Made by a program: the position numbers and the translations under genes. The notes below the pieces were generated by a model. That model had not been told where the DNA came from. It searched no databases and saw only the letters and a list, made by a program, of their open reading frames with translations. Positions 1 through 6,734 of a stretch of DNA of 24,532 bases are shown piece after piece. The DNA comes from Metaruminococcus_A gallistercoris (GTDB taxonomy: Bacteria > Bacillota > Clostridia > Oscillospirales > Ruminococcaceae): positions 1-24,532 of the forward strand of contig CAJFNQ010000031.1 of NCBI GenBank assembly GCA_904394975.1, given 5' to 3'. Position 1 is the first letter of the stretch; the number at the start of each line of letters is the position of its first letter.

Positions 1-239
1 CCATTCACATAGAGGTTTCATATTTCCCGTTCACTTGGCATAGGTTAGTATTTTCGCAATACTTCTTTATGCTCCTCTGCCATTTCACGCCGTCCTTTTA
101 TTTTGTCTTTCGTGCGGGGGGATTCCGGTTGTCTCAAAAGCCATGGAATCAGTCCGCAGGTTTTAATTGGTATGCCTTAACATCAAAAAAATGCCCCGAA
201 CAAGCTGTATTTGTTCGGGGCATTTTTTGCGAGGAATGC
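1..239. other. left-edge non-coding stretch
   Basis: No convincing gene is present. On the minus strand there is a 12-codon open frame (83 to 45, MAEEHKEVLRKY) with a possible Shine-Dalgarno AAGGACGG 6 nt upstream. A second minus-strand ATG at 21 stays open for 7 codons to the window edge. Neither can be called a gene from what is visible. The right part of the stretch holds the terminator of the sensor-kinase operon. Confidence 0.4.
186..228 (-). terminator. rho-independent terminator of the GH43/two-component operon
   Basis: A perfect 18-bp stem (186-203 paired with 211-228; core TGCCCCGAACAA) closes a 7-nt loop. On the minus strand it is followed by a run of T (A tract 185-191 on plus). 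It starts 12 nt past the sensor-kinase stop codon. A T-run on the other strand too makes it potentially bidirectional. Confidence 0.9.
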
Positions 240-2048
240 TTATGAAAGCCTGCCTTCTTTGTTTTTCGGAGGATCATCGGGGTGGTTTGGTAAGCGGATG
301 ATAACCACCGTTCCGGCGCCTTCTTCGCTGTTGATTGTTAATCCGTAGGAAGATCCAAAATAAAGCTGCAGGCGCTTGTGAACGTTTAAAAGACCGATAT
401 GGGTGTGCTTTCCCTGATCTGCTTTGCGGATGTTTTCATTGAGAAGGTTACGCAGTTTATCAGCCGGAATGCCTACGCCATCGTCTTCTACGGTGAGAAT
501 CGTATCCGTTCCATCAGTCACGCCAAAAACGGAAATGGTTCCGCCTTCAATTTTAGGGTCAACGCCGTGAGTAATGGCGTTTTCAATGATCGGCTGCAAA
601 ATGAATTTTGGGGTCTTCACCTGCAAAAGCGAGGGGTCAATGTTGATGGAAACCTTGATTTTATCGCCATAACGATACTGTTGGATGAGCAGGTAGTTTT
701 TTACATTGCGAATTTCATTTTCCAACGGGACAAAATCTGCTTCGCGCAGCCCTTCACGCATTAAATCGCCCAGCGCTTTCGCAATCTCACCGGCTTCCGG
801 AACGCCGTGGATACGGGAAATCCAGTTGATTGTTTCAAGCGTATTATAGAGAAAATGCGGGTTGATTTGAAATTGCAGAAACTTCAATTCCGCTTGTTGT
901 TTGAGCAGTTCCTTCTGGTAGATGGTCTGGATGAGTTCGTTGGTGTTTTCAATCATGGTATTGAAGTTATCACTGAGAATGCCAACTTCGTCCTGTGAAT
1001 GATAATCACTGCGAATGTTAAAATTCCCGTTTTGGACCTGCTGCATGGTTTTGGAGAGCCGGCTGATCGGGTTGGAGATGGATTTTGCGAGAAACACCGA
1101 AACGCTGAGGCTGAGAAGCAGAATAAAAATGGTAATGATAAAAAATGTTTGCGTCAGCGAAATGAAGTCTTGTTCAAAAGAAGTAGCGCTGACCTCGTAG
1201 AACAACCGCCACTGCCCACCGTTGATGTGTTTGCACGCAATATAAACATGTTGTCCGTTTATTGTCTGCAGAGAAAACGGGGTGCCGTCAGACTTAGATA
1301 CCAAATTTAAGTAGTCTTGGCCTACACGGTTGCCCAGGAGCGTTTTACCGCTGTGGGATATAATATAGCCGTCTTTGTCGGTAATGAAAATTTCGTCTTC
1401 ATTATAAAGGGAGATGCTGCTGTAAATATCAAACAGAGCTTCTTCCGGCATGTTGATTACCAGATAAAACGCAGGGGACAGATCAGTACTGGAAATGATC
1501 AGCCGTACATAGGTGATTGTATCGCTTTTTTCACGAAGCCAGATTCCTTTGCTGGAATGGTCAATGACTTGTTTGAGTGCGTCTTCATCGGGAATAAGCG
1601 GCTCTGTACTGGGGTTGGAAATCGAGACCGACGGATTATTGCAAAGCACAAGGGAAAGCGAACTGATCAAACCGGAATGGCTGTACAGCTGATCGCGCAG
1701 CGCATCATTTGCAAGTTCAACCCCTTGTTGCCGTTCTTCCGGTGTGGAATTGTCAGAACGCAGAAACGCTATGGACTGCTGAATATTTGGATCGTTTGCA
1801 AGCTGCATAAAGACGCCGTCAAGTTCACTTACAGTGTTTTCCAAATTCGTTTTCAATTCAGACAGTACGTTGGATGTGTAAACAGAGGATTTTTGCTCCA
1901 GTATGATTTTTGAATTCGTCAAATAAAAAACAGCCATTAATGTGACCGGCAGCACGATTAACGCCGCAAATGAAATCAGCAGCTTTTTGCGTATCTGCAG
2001 GTCCAGAAATGACTGTTTGATTCGACGAAACGGATGTTTTACCTTCAT
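240..2048 (-). CDS. YesM-type sensor histidine kinase
   Basis: A 602-residue membrane sensor kinase of the HPK7/LytS-YesM class, which phosphorylates a partner AraC-type response regulator. There is a transmembrane helix at about 23-43, then an extracytoplasmic sensor region of about 250 residues (Cache-like by position). A second helix lies at about 302-321, followed by a HAMP linker. The His_kinase domain has phospho-acceptor His398 in QFQINPHFLYNTLETINW. The C-terminal ATPase shows the N box (ENAITHGVD), the G1 box (VEDDGVGIP) and a G2-like IGLLNVHKRL. Its ATG overlaps the stop of the response regulator in ATGA, so the two are translationally coupled. It is the last gene of an operon led by a GH43 xylosidase, so its ligand is plausibly a sugar or a solute-binding protein. 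The ligand is inference. Confidence 0.93.
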   Translation of the reverse strand: MKVKHPFRRIKQSFLDLQIRKKLLISFAALIVLPVTLMAVFYLTNSKIILEQKSSVYTSNVLSELKTNLENTVSELDGVFMQLANDPNIQQSIAFLRSDNSTPEERQQGVELANDALRDQLYSHSGLISSLSLVLCNNPSVSISNPSTEPLIPDEDALKQVIDHSSKGIWLREKSDTITYVRLIISSTDLSPAFYLVINMPEEALFDIYSSISLYNEDEIFITDKDGYIISHSGKTLLGNRVGQDYLNLVSKSDGTPFSLQTINGQHVYIACKHINGGQWRLFYEVSATSFEQDFISLTQTFFIITIFILLLSLSVSVFLAKSISNPISRLSKTMQQVQNGNFNIRSDYHSQDEVGILSDNFNTMIENTNELIQTIYQKELLKQQAELKFLQFQINPHFLYNTLETINWISRIHGVPEAGEIAKALGDLMREGLREADFVPLENEIRNVKNYLLIQQYRYGDKIKVSINIDPSLLQVKTPKFILQPIIENAITHGVDPKIEGGTISVFGVTDGTDTILTVEDDGVGIPADKLRNLLNENIRKADQGKHTHIGLLNVHKRLQLYFGSSYGLTINSEEGAGTVVIIRLPNHPDDPPKNKEGRLS

Positions 2049-2881
2049 CGTTCGTCTGCACCAACTTCCAACGGATTGTTGTTGTTCAGCAGATTTTGCC
2101 GGAATTCAACAGGTGTCATTCCGTAATACCGTTTAAAAATCTGACTGAAATATTTTGAATCTTTGATTCCTACTGCCAACGCGATTTCGTAAACTTTATT
2201 GTTTGGGTCGCGCAGCATATTGCATGCCTGTTCCATTCGCACCCGTGTCAAAATTTCCAAAAAGGTGTTTCCGGTTTCTTTTTTGACAAGCCGGCTTAAA
2301 TAAACAGGGCAGAGGTGAACAATCTCACTCGCGGAGCCAAGGGTAATCGTTTCAGAATAATGGCTCTTTAGGTACTGAATCAGCTGCTTTACCGTTTCGT
2401 TGGTGAGCATTTCTTCATCCGGAAGCAGTTTGTCAAACAGAGCCATCTGGTTTTCTTTCACCTGGCGCATGAGCGAGCTTTGCTCGCTCATGATCAGGTT
2501 CTGCTGTTCGATCTGCAGTTTGGCTTTGTTGACTGCTTCAAAGATTTCTGCCGGATCAGACGGCTTGAGAACAAACGCAACAACACCCAGCTCCACAGCT
2601 TCTCTTGCGTATTCAAATTCTTTGTAGCCGGTGAGAAAAATGACCTTTGTGAGCAGCCCTTTTTCTTTGATCATCCGTGCAATTTCAGTGCCTTTGTAGC
2701 CTTGCATGTGGATATCGGTCAAAAGAATGTCCGGCTTGAGCTGTTCCACCATTTCCCAGCATTCAGCGCCGTTGGAAGCCACACCTACAACGGTAACATC
2801 CACCGACTGCCAGTCAAGAGAACTGAGCCCTTTTCGAATAATGTGTTCATCATCCGCAATAATTAGAGTAGCCATTTTCAT
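2045..2881 (-). CDS. YesN-type response regulator, REC plus AraC HTH
   Basis: A transcription factor of about 278 residues. The N-terminal receiver domain has the acidic pair in LIIADDEH, phospho-acceptor Asp in ILLTDIHMQ (about residue 56), the conserved Thr in FLTGYKEF and Lys in VLKPSD. After a linker, the last 100 residues carry two AraC/XylS helix-turn-helices (ASEIVHLCPVYLSRLVKKE and YEIALAVGIKDSKYFSQIF). Three in-frame ATGs are clustered at 2887, 2881 and 2875. The Shine-Dalgarno AAAAAGGA overlaps the first and lies 5 nt from the second, so 2881 is chosen; 2875 (MATLIIADDE) is nearly as good. It lies 48 nt after the GH43 gene and overlaps the kinase by 4 nt. It probably activates sugar-utilisation genes, perhaps its own operon. 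Confidence 0.93.
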   Translation of the reverse strand: MKMATLIIADDEHIIRKGLSSLDWQSVDVTVVGVASNGAECWEMVEQLKPDILLTDIHMQGYKGTEIARMIKEKGLLTKVIFLTGYKEFEYAREAVELGVVAFVLKPSDPAEIFEAVNKAKLQIEQQNLIMSEQSSLMRQVKENQMALFDKLLPDEEMLTNETVKQLIQYLKSHYSETITLGSASEIVHLCPVYLSRLVKKETGNTFLEILTRVRMEQACNMLRDPNNKVYEIALAVGIKDSKYFSQIFKRYYGMTPVEFRQNLLNNNNPLEVGADER

Positions 2882-2929
2882 CACCATCCTTTTTCCCGGT
2901 CTCTACGGCCGGTTGCTGTTTGTGCAAAA

Positions 2930-4486
2930 TTAAAGAACTTCGTAGGTAAAGCTGTAGAAATCAATGTAAGAAGACTCATTGTATTCCAGATCGGCTGCAT
3001 ACATACCGATGAACGCGCCGGTAAAGCCGGTGTTGAAATCATCGGAAAGTACGGTTGTGTCAATGTCGTAGTCGATCTCGGTGAAATTGGTCCCGTCAAA
3101 CGAATAAGAGAAACGAGCAGTTTCTTTATGAGCAGTAACACGCAGCCATACCTTTTCGGTACCGTTCGGGATTTCAATTTCATTGTCGCCCAGCGGCATT
3201 TCAAACTCGCGCTGTTTAAAGCTCATGATGGAGATGGTCTGACAATCTTTCACCTCATCGTAAGCAACCTTGAGCAGATACTGGCTGAGTTCGTCATAAC
3301 GGTAGAGCAAACCGCCGAATTTCTTGAAGTGGCGGTTGGGGTTGTTGAGGCAGGTCGTTGCCTGGAAATCCATGTGCATCTGACGGCGCACGAACATATT
3401 CTGGCGCTGGTTGGAGTAGAGCGACTCGCCTCCGTAAATGCGCAGGGTATTGTCCGGGCCGACCTGATGGGTGCAGGGAACACGCAGTGAGTTGAACTCA
3501 CGGTAGAATTCATCGGTTCCAAAGGTGTAATCATAGAATTTCTTCTCGTGTTTTTCACCGTAGCCTTCAAATTCAGCATCCGGAACAACTGTTTTATTTT
3601 TTAAGTACGGCCAGTCGTTCTCCCAAATCATTTCATTGATGGAAGTTTCACGGCCCAAGACACAGCGCTTGTTATAATAGGGGCGAGAGCAGAGGAACGC
3701 GGTGAACCAACGGCCGTCCGGTCCCTGGCACCAGCTTGCGTGTCCGCATTTCTGAATGGGGGATTCCGGCGCGTCTTTGGTGGTGAGCAGGAAGGTGTTC
3801 GGATGCATTTCATACGGTCCGTAAATGTTTCTGGAACGAGCAACGGTTGCCGCGTGGCCATAGAAGGTGCCGCCTTCCGCTACCAGAATGTAGTACCAGC
3901 CGTCTTTTTTATAAATGTGCGGACCTTCCACCCATTTATGATCGGAACCTTTGAAAACCTTGACCGGTTCGGAAATCGGCTGAAGGGTGACCGGGTCAAG
4001 CTCGGTCACAAGGATGCCGGAGAAGGTATCCGGGTTCGGTTTGCGGAAATCCCACTCCATATTGACAAAATATTTGCGGCCGTCATCATCGTGGAAGAGG
4101 GACGGGTCAAAACCGGAGCTGTTGATGTAAACCGGTTCGCTCCAAGGACCTTTGATGTCCCGCGCGGTGGTGATGTAGTTGTGCGTATCTTTAAACGGAA
4201 GATGTTTCCACGCTTTGACATCGGTGAAAACGAGATAGAACATATCGTTGTGGTAGGTCAGGCAGGGAGCCCAAATGCCGGCAGATTCCACATTTCCCTG
4301 CATGTCAAGGTAATCGGTGCGGTCCAGCGGAGTGGCAACGCATTCCCAGTTTGCAAGGTCTTTGGACGCACTGATGCGCACACCCGGGAAATACTCAAAG
4401 GTGGAGTTTGCAACATAGAAGGTTCCGTCTACGCAGATCATGGAAGGGTCTGCATGAAAGCCGGTTAGGACTGGATTCTGGATCAT
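2930..4486 (-). CDS. GH43 beta-xylosidase (xylan 1,4-beta-xylosidase type)
   Basis: A 518-residue cytoplasmic glycosidase that releases xylose, and possibly arabinose, from the non-reducing ends of short xylo-oligosaccharides by inversion. The five-bladed propeller (about 1-310) shows all three family catalytic acids: base Asp13 in GFHADPS, pKa-modulating Asp127 in SSGFDPSLF, and acid Glu187 in KWVEGPH. These are close to positions 15, 128 and 187 of characterised xylosidases of this type. The C-terminal 200 residues form the expected beta-sandwich, seen in the motif RRQMHMDFQATTCLNN. There is no signal peptide. The ATG has AAAGGA 8 nt upstream. It is the first gene of the operon with the YesN/YesM pair. 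Xylosidase versus arabinofuranosidase activity cannot be settled from sequence alone. Confidence 0.93.
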   Translation of the reverse strand: MIQNPVLTGFHADPSMICVDGTFYVANSTFEYFPGVRISASKDLANWECVATPLDRTDYLDMQGNVESAGIWAPCLTYHNDMFYLVFTDVKAWKHLPFKDTHNYITTARDIKGPWSEPVYINSSGFDPSLFHDDDGRKYFVNMEWDFRKPNPDTFSGILVTELDPVTLQPISEPVKVFKGSDHKWVEGPHIYKKDGWYYILVAEGGTFYGHAATVARSRNIYGPYEMHPNTFLLTTKDAPESPIQKCGHASWCQGPDGRWFTAFLCSRPYYNKRCVLGRETSINEMIWENDWPYLKNKTVVPDAEFEGYGEKHEKKFYDYTFGTDEFYREFNSLRVPCTHQVGPDNTLRIYGGESLYSNQRQNMFVRRQMHMDFQATTCLNNPNRHFKKFGGLLYRYDELSQYLLKVAYDEVKDCQTISIMSFKQREFEMPLGDNEIEIPNGTEKVWLRVTAHKETARFSYSFDGTNFTEIDYDIDTTVLSDDFNTGFTGAFIGMYAADLEYNESSYIDFYSFTYEVL

Positions 4487-4640
4487 GGCAAAAATCCTTT
4501 CTTTTGTGTGTTCGTTTTTTTGATTTTAAGTTCTTTCCCGTATCACACTGCCGGCAATGCGTTTCACATTTTGAAAAATTAAACAAAGATAGTGAAGAAA
4601 TCATCACACAAAACTGACAATATGGATACGTTTGGTTTGA

Positions 4641-4669
4641 ATTATACACCCTTTGTTTTAAAATTTCAA
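4641..4669 (-). promoter_or_regulatory. sigma-A promoter of the GH43-yesN-yesM operon
   Basis: On the minus strand, TTGAAA (4669-4664) is followed after exactly 17 nt by a perfect TATAAT (4646-4641). The predicted start near 4634 gives a leader of about 150 nt before the GH43 ATG. Confidence 0.75.
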
Positions 4670-4693
4670 CCTTTTCTTTTTGAAAATGTGCTT

Positions 4694-4737
4694 TGCTGTG
4701 TGGAAATCGGGAATGTGGAACAGTGCTGTGAAGAAAT
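4694..4737. repeat. imperfect direct repeat upstream of the GH43 promoter
   Basis: TGCTGTGTGGAAAT (4694-4707) and TGCTGTGAAGAAAT (4724-4737) match at 12 of 14 positions and are exactly 30 bp apart, close to three helical turns. They begin 25 bp upstream of the -35 box of the GH43 promoter. AraC-type response regulators often bind direct repeats on one face of the helix, so these are candidate sites for the regulator in this operon. That assignment is inference. Confidence 0.4.
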
Positions 4738-4825
4738 GTTTTTCCAAAAAGTATGATGGAGAGCTGAATCAATCGGAAGCAGCCGACCGACGGGCATTTT
4801 TGCGCATGACCGATGGGCTTCATTC

Positions 4826-4854
4826 TTGCTTTTCCCATATGAAACAGGTATAAT
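4826..4854 (+). promoter_or_regulatory. sigma-A promoter of the glycosyltransferase-dcd unit
   Basis: TTGCTT (4826-4831), a 17-nt spacer and a perfect TATAAT (4849-4854). The predicted start near 4861 leaves a leader of only about 20 nt, containing the Shine-Dalgarno AAAAAGGGG. Confidence 0.7.
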
Positions 4855-4881
4855 GGTAACACGAAAAAGGGGCTGAATGAA

Positions 4882-5892
4882 GTGAAAGTTTGTTTGTATA
4901 CCGAAGGACTTGAGTATGTTTCCAAATCCGGTTTGGGGCGGGCAATCAAGCATCAGATGAAAGCGCTGGATTATGCCGGTGTGGAGTATACGTTAGACCC
5001 GAATGAAGAGTACGACATCGTTCATATTAATACGTACGGGCTCAAATCCAGGCACCTTGCGAGAAAGGCGCACAGAAAGGGCAGAAAGGTTGTTTACCAT
5101 GCCCATTCTACCGAAGAGGATTTCCGCAATTCGTTTATCCTTTCCAATCAGATCGCTCCGTTATTCAAACGCTGGCTGGTAAGCAGTTACAATCTGGGCG
5201 ACCACATTGTAACGCCGACTCCTTATTCCAAGCGGCTGTTGGAAGGCTATGGCATTCAAAAGCCCATTACAGCGGTCTCCAACGGGATCGAGCTTTCCTT
5301 CTATGAACGCCCGGAAGGGGAAGACGGAAGCGCGTTCCGCAAACGGTTTGGTTATTCAAAAGAAGATAAAGTCGTTATGGCGGTCGGGCTTTACATTGAG
5401 CGAAAGGGAATTCTTGACTTTGTGGAGCTGGCCCGCCGGATGCCGGAATACAAATTCATCTGGTTCGGGTATCTTGATCCCAAGCTTATCCCGCAGAAGA
5501 TCCGTGACGCGCTGAAGGTCAATCTGCCGAATTTGGTATTTCCCGGTTATGTGGAGCCGGAGGTTCTGCGTGAAGCGTATTACGGTGCGGATTTGTTTGT
5601 GTTTCCAACCTTTGAGGAAACAGAAGGAATTGTTTTACTGGAAGCGCTTGCCGCAAAGCAGAAGGTGTTAATCCGTGATATCCCCATTTACGATGGCTGG
5701 TTTACCGACGGTGAAAACGTGTATAAAGCTTCTTCGCTGGATGGATTCGAGGAGAAGATCAAAGGAATTCTGGAAGGGGACCTTCCGGACTTGACCGCTG
5801 CGGGTTATGAACTGGCAAAACAAAAAGATATCCGCAGCATTGGAGAAGAGCTGAAAGCGATTTATCAATCGGTGCTGGCACAGAAGGCATAA
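4882..5892 (+). CDS. GT4 glycosyltransferase, LafB/CpoA-like glycolipid synthase
   Basis: A 336-residue GT-B glycosyltransferase. The N-terminal half has the acceptor-side motifs (KSGLGRAIKHQMKAL, then YDIVHINTYG). The C-terminal half has the donor-binding fold with GLYIERKGILDFVELARRM, LVFPGYVEPEVLREAYYGAD and the retaining GT4 E-x7-E motif in FEETEGIVLLEAL. The whole pattern resembles firmicute diacylglycerol-linked glucosyl/galactosyl-transferases (LafB, CpoA), which add the second sugar to a membrane glycolipid. It has no transmembrane segment and would bind the inner leaflet peripherally. The start is GTG with AAAAAGGGG upstream; the nearby ATG at 4877 is out of frame. dCTP deaminase follows after 12 nt. 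Donor and acceptor cannot be read from the sequence. Confidence 0.8.
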   Translation: MKVCLYTEGLEYVSKSGLGRAIKHQMKALDYAGVEYTLDPNEEYDIVHINTYGLKSRHLARKAHRKGRKVVYHAHSTEEDFRNSFILSNQIAPLFKRWLVSSYNLGDHIVTPTPYSKRLLEGYGIQKPITAVSNGIELSFYERPEGEDGSAFRKRFGYSKEDKVVMAVGLYIERKGILDFVELARRMPEYKFIWFGYLDPKLIPQKIRDALKVNLPNLVFPGYVEPEVLREAYYGADLFVFPTFEETEGIVLLEALAAKQKVLIRDIPIYDGWFTDGENVYKASSLDGFEEKIKGILEGDLPDLTAAGYELAKQKDIRSIGEELKAIYQSVLAQKA

Positions 5893-5904
5893 CGGAGGAA
5901 ACGC

Positions 5905-6435
5905 ATGATCTTATCCGGAAAAGAAATTTTAAAGCACATGGGCAAAGAGATCGTGATTGAACCGTTTGATGAAAAGCGGCTCAACCCGAACAGTTACAAC
6001 CTTTCGCTTGCCAATGAACTGCTGGTGTATGAAACCGAAACGCTCGACATGAAAACGCCGAACCCGGTCCGCCGGCTGACCATCCCTGAAGAGGGGCTGG
6101 TGCTCCAGCCGAACCGGCTGTATCTTGGAAGAACCAACGAGTTCACCCGTACCGAAGGGTTTGTCCCCATGCTGGAGGGTCGGTCCTCCACCGGGCGGCT
6201 GGGGTTGTTTATCCATGTTACGGCAGGTTTTGGGGATGTGGGGTTCGCCGGTTACTGGACGCTGGAAATTTTCTGCGTTCAGCCGATTCGTATTTACCCG
6301 GATGTGGAGATCTGCCAGATCTATTACCATGATATCCATGGGGAGTATGAACCTTACCGGAGCGGGAAATACCAGAACAACAGCGGCATCCAGCCGAGCC
6401 TGATGTACCGGGACTTTGAACCGCAGAAAAAATGA
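5905..6435 (+). CDS. dcd: dCTP deaminase
   Basis: A 176-residue trimeric enzyme of the dUTPase superfamily that deaminates dCTP, feeding dTMP synthesis. Family signatures are clear: LNPNSYNLSLANEL near the N-terminus, the active-site stretch EGRSSTGRLGLFIHVTAG (91-108), and the catalytic Glu121 in AGYWTLEIF. The C-terminal arm GKYQNNSGIQPS resembles the lid that closes over the nucleotide. The TAGFGDVGF stretch is closer to that of bifunctional dCTP deaminase/dUTPases than to the E. coli enzyme, so it may release dUMP directly; this is uncertain. The ATG has CGGAGGAA 4 nt upstream. It is co-transcribed with the glycosyltransferase and followed by a strong terminator. Confidence 0.93.
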   Translation: MILSGKEILKHMGKEIVIEPFDEKRLNPNSYNLSLANELLVYETETLDMKTPNPVRRLTIPEEGLVLQPNRLYLGRTNEFTRTEGFVPMLEGRSSTGRLGLFIHVTAGFGDVGFAGYWTLEIFCVQPIRIYPDVEICQIYYHDIHGEYEPYRSGKYQNNSGIQPSLMYRDFEPQKK

Positions 6436-6457
6436 CGCAAAAATAAAACGGTTACTT

Positions 6458-6497
6458 AAAACAGCGTGCCAATGTTTGGCACGCTGTTTTGCTTTTT
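6458..6497 (+). terminator. terminator after dcd
   Basis: A perfect 15-bp stem (6458-6472 with 6476-6490; core ACAGCGTGCCAA) with a TGT loop, ending in TTTTGCTTTTTG. It starts 22 nt after the dcd stop. Confidence 0.9.
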
Positions 6498-6624
6498 GAA
6501 AGGTAAAGTGGGTTGGACTCAAGCAGAAGAATGTATTTAAAAGCATAAACAAACAAGCTAAAAATTCAAAAACATAAATTATATTTTAAAAAACGGGAAT
6601 CTATAAAAAAATATTGCAACTTTA

Positions 6625-6653
6625 TTGACAACAATCTTGCAAAGAGGTAAAAT
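6625..6653 (+). promoter_or_regulatory. sigma-A promoter of the Re-citrate-synthase-like gene
   Basis: Consensus TTGACA (6625-6630), a 17-nt spacer and TAAAAT (6648-6653). The predicted start near 6660 gives a leader of about 75 nt that contains a palindrome just downstream of the start site. Confidence 0.8.
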
Positions 6654-6665
6654 AAATATCACATC

Positions 6666-6687
6666 GTATGATTGTATACAATTATAC
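6666..6687. promoter_or_regulatory. candidate operator for the downstream GntR/FCD regulator
   Basis: A 22-bp inverted repeat in which 10 of 11 base pairs are symmetric. Its core, ATTGTATACAAT (6671-6682), is a perfect 12-bp palindrome. The GT...AC core agrees with the general form of GntR-family operators. It lies about +6 to +27 from the predicted start, where a bound repressor would block elongation or clearance. A GntR/FCD regulator is encoded by the next gene in the same unit, so autoregulation is likely by inference. Confidence 0.7.
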
Positions 6688-6734
6688 ACATTAAATTTGT
6701 GAGATTGCTTTTGTAACATGAGAGGGGCCTTTCC

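Larger units (their letters stand above)
4487..4881. other. divergent intergenic region, GH43 operon versus glycosyltransferase
   Basis: A 395-nt AT-rich region with no convincing gene. It holds a minus-strand promoter (4641-4669), an imperfect direct repeat upstream of that promoter (4694-4737), a leader of about 150 nt for GH43, and a plus-strand promoter for the glycosyltransferase (4826-4854). Open frames crossing it on the minus strand (for example 4949-4395) have no Shine-Dalgarno site and no recognisable domain. Confidence 0.7.

Noticed and set aside
45..83. A 12-codon minus-strand frame with a possible Shine-Dalgarno site
   Set aside because: It is too short to judge, no good promoter was seen, and it is not followed by a visible regulated gene. 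It may be chance or the remnant of a lost gene.
4553..4575. A catabolite-repression (cre-like) site around GCGTTTCACA in the GH43 leader
   Set aside because: The spacing does not fit the cre consensus (TGnAAnCGnTnnCA) when aligned base by base.
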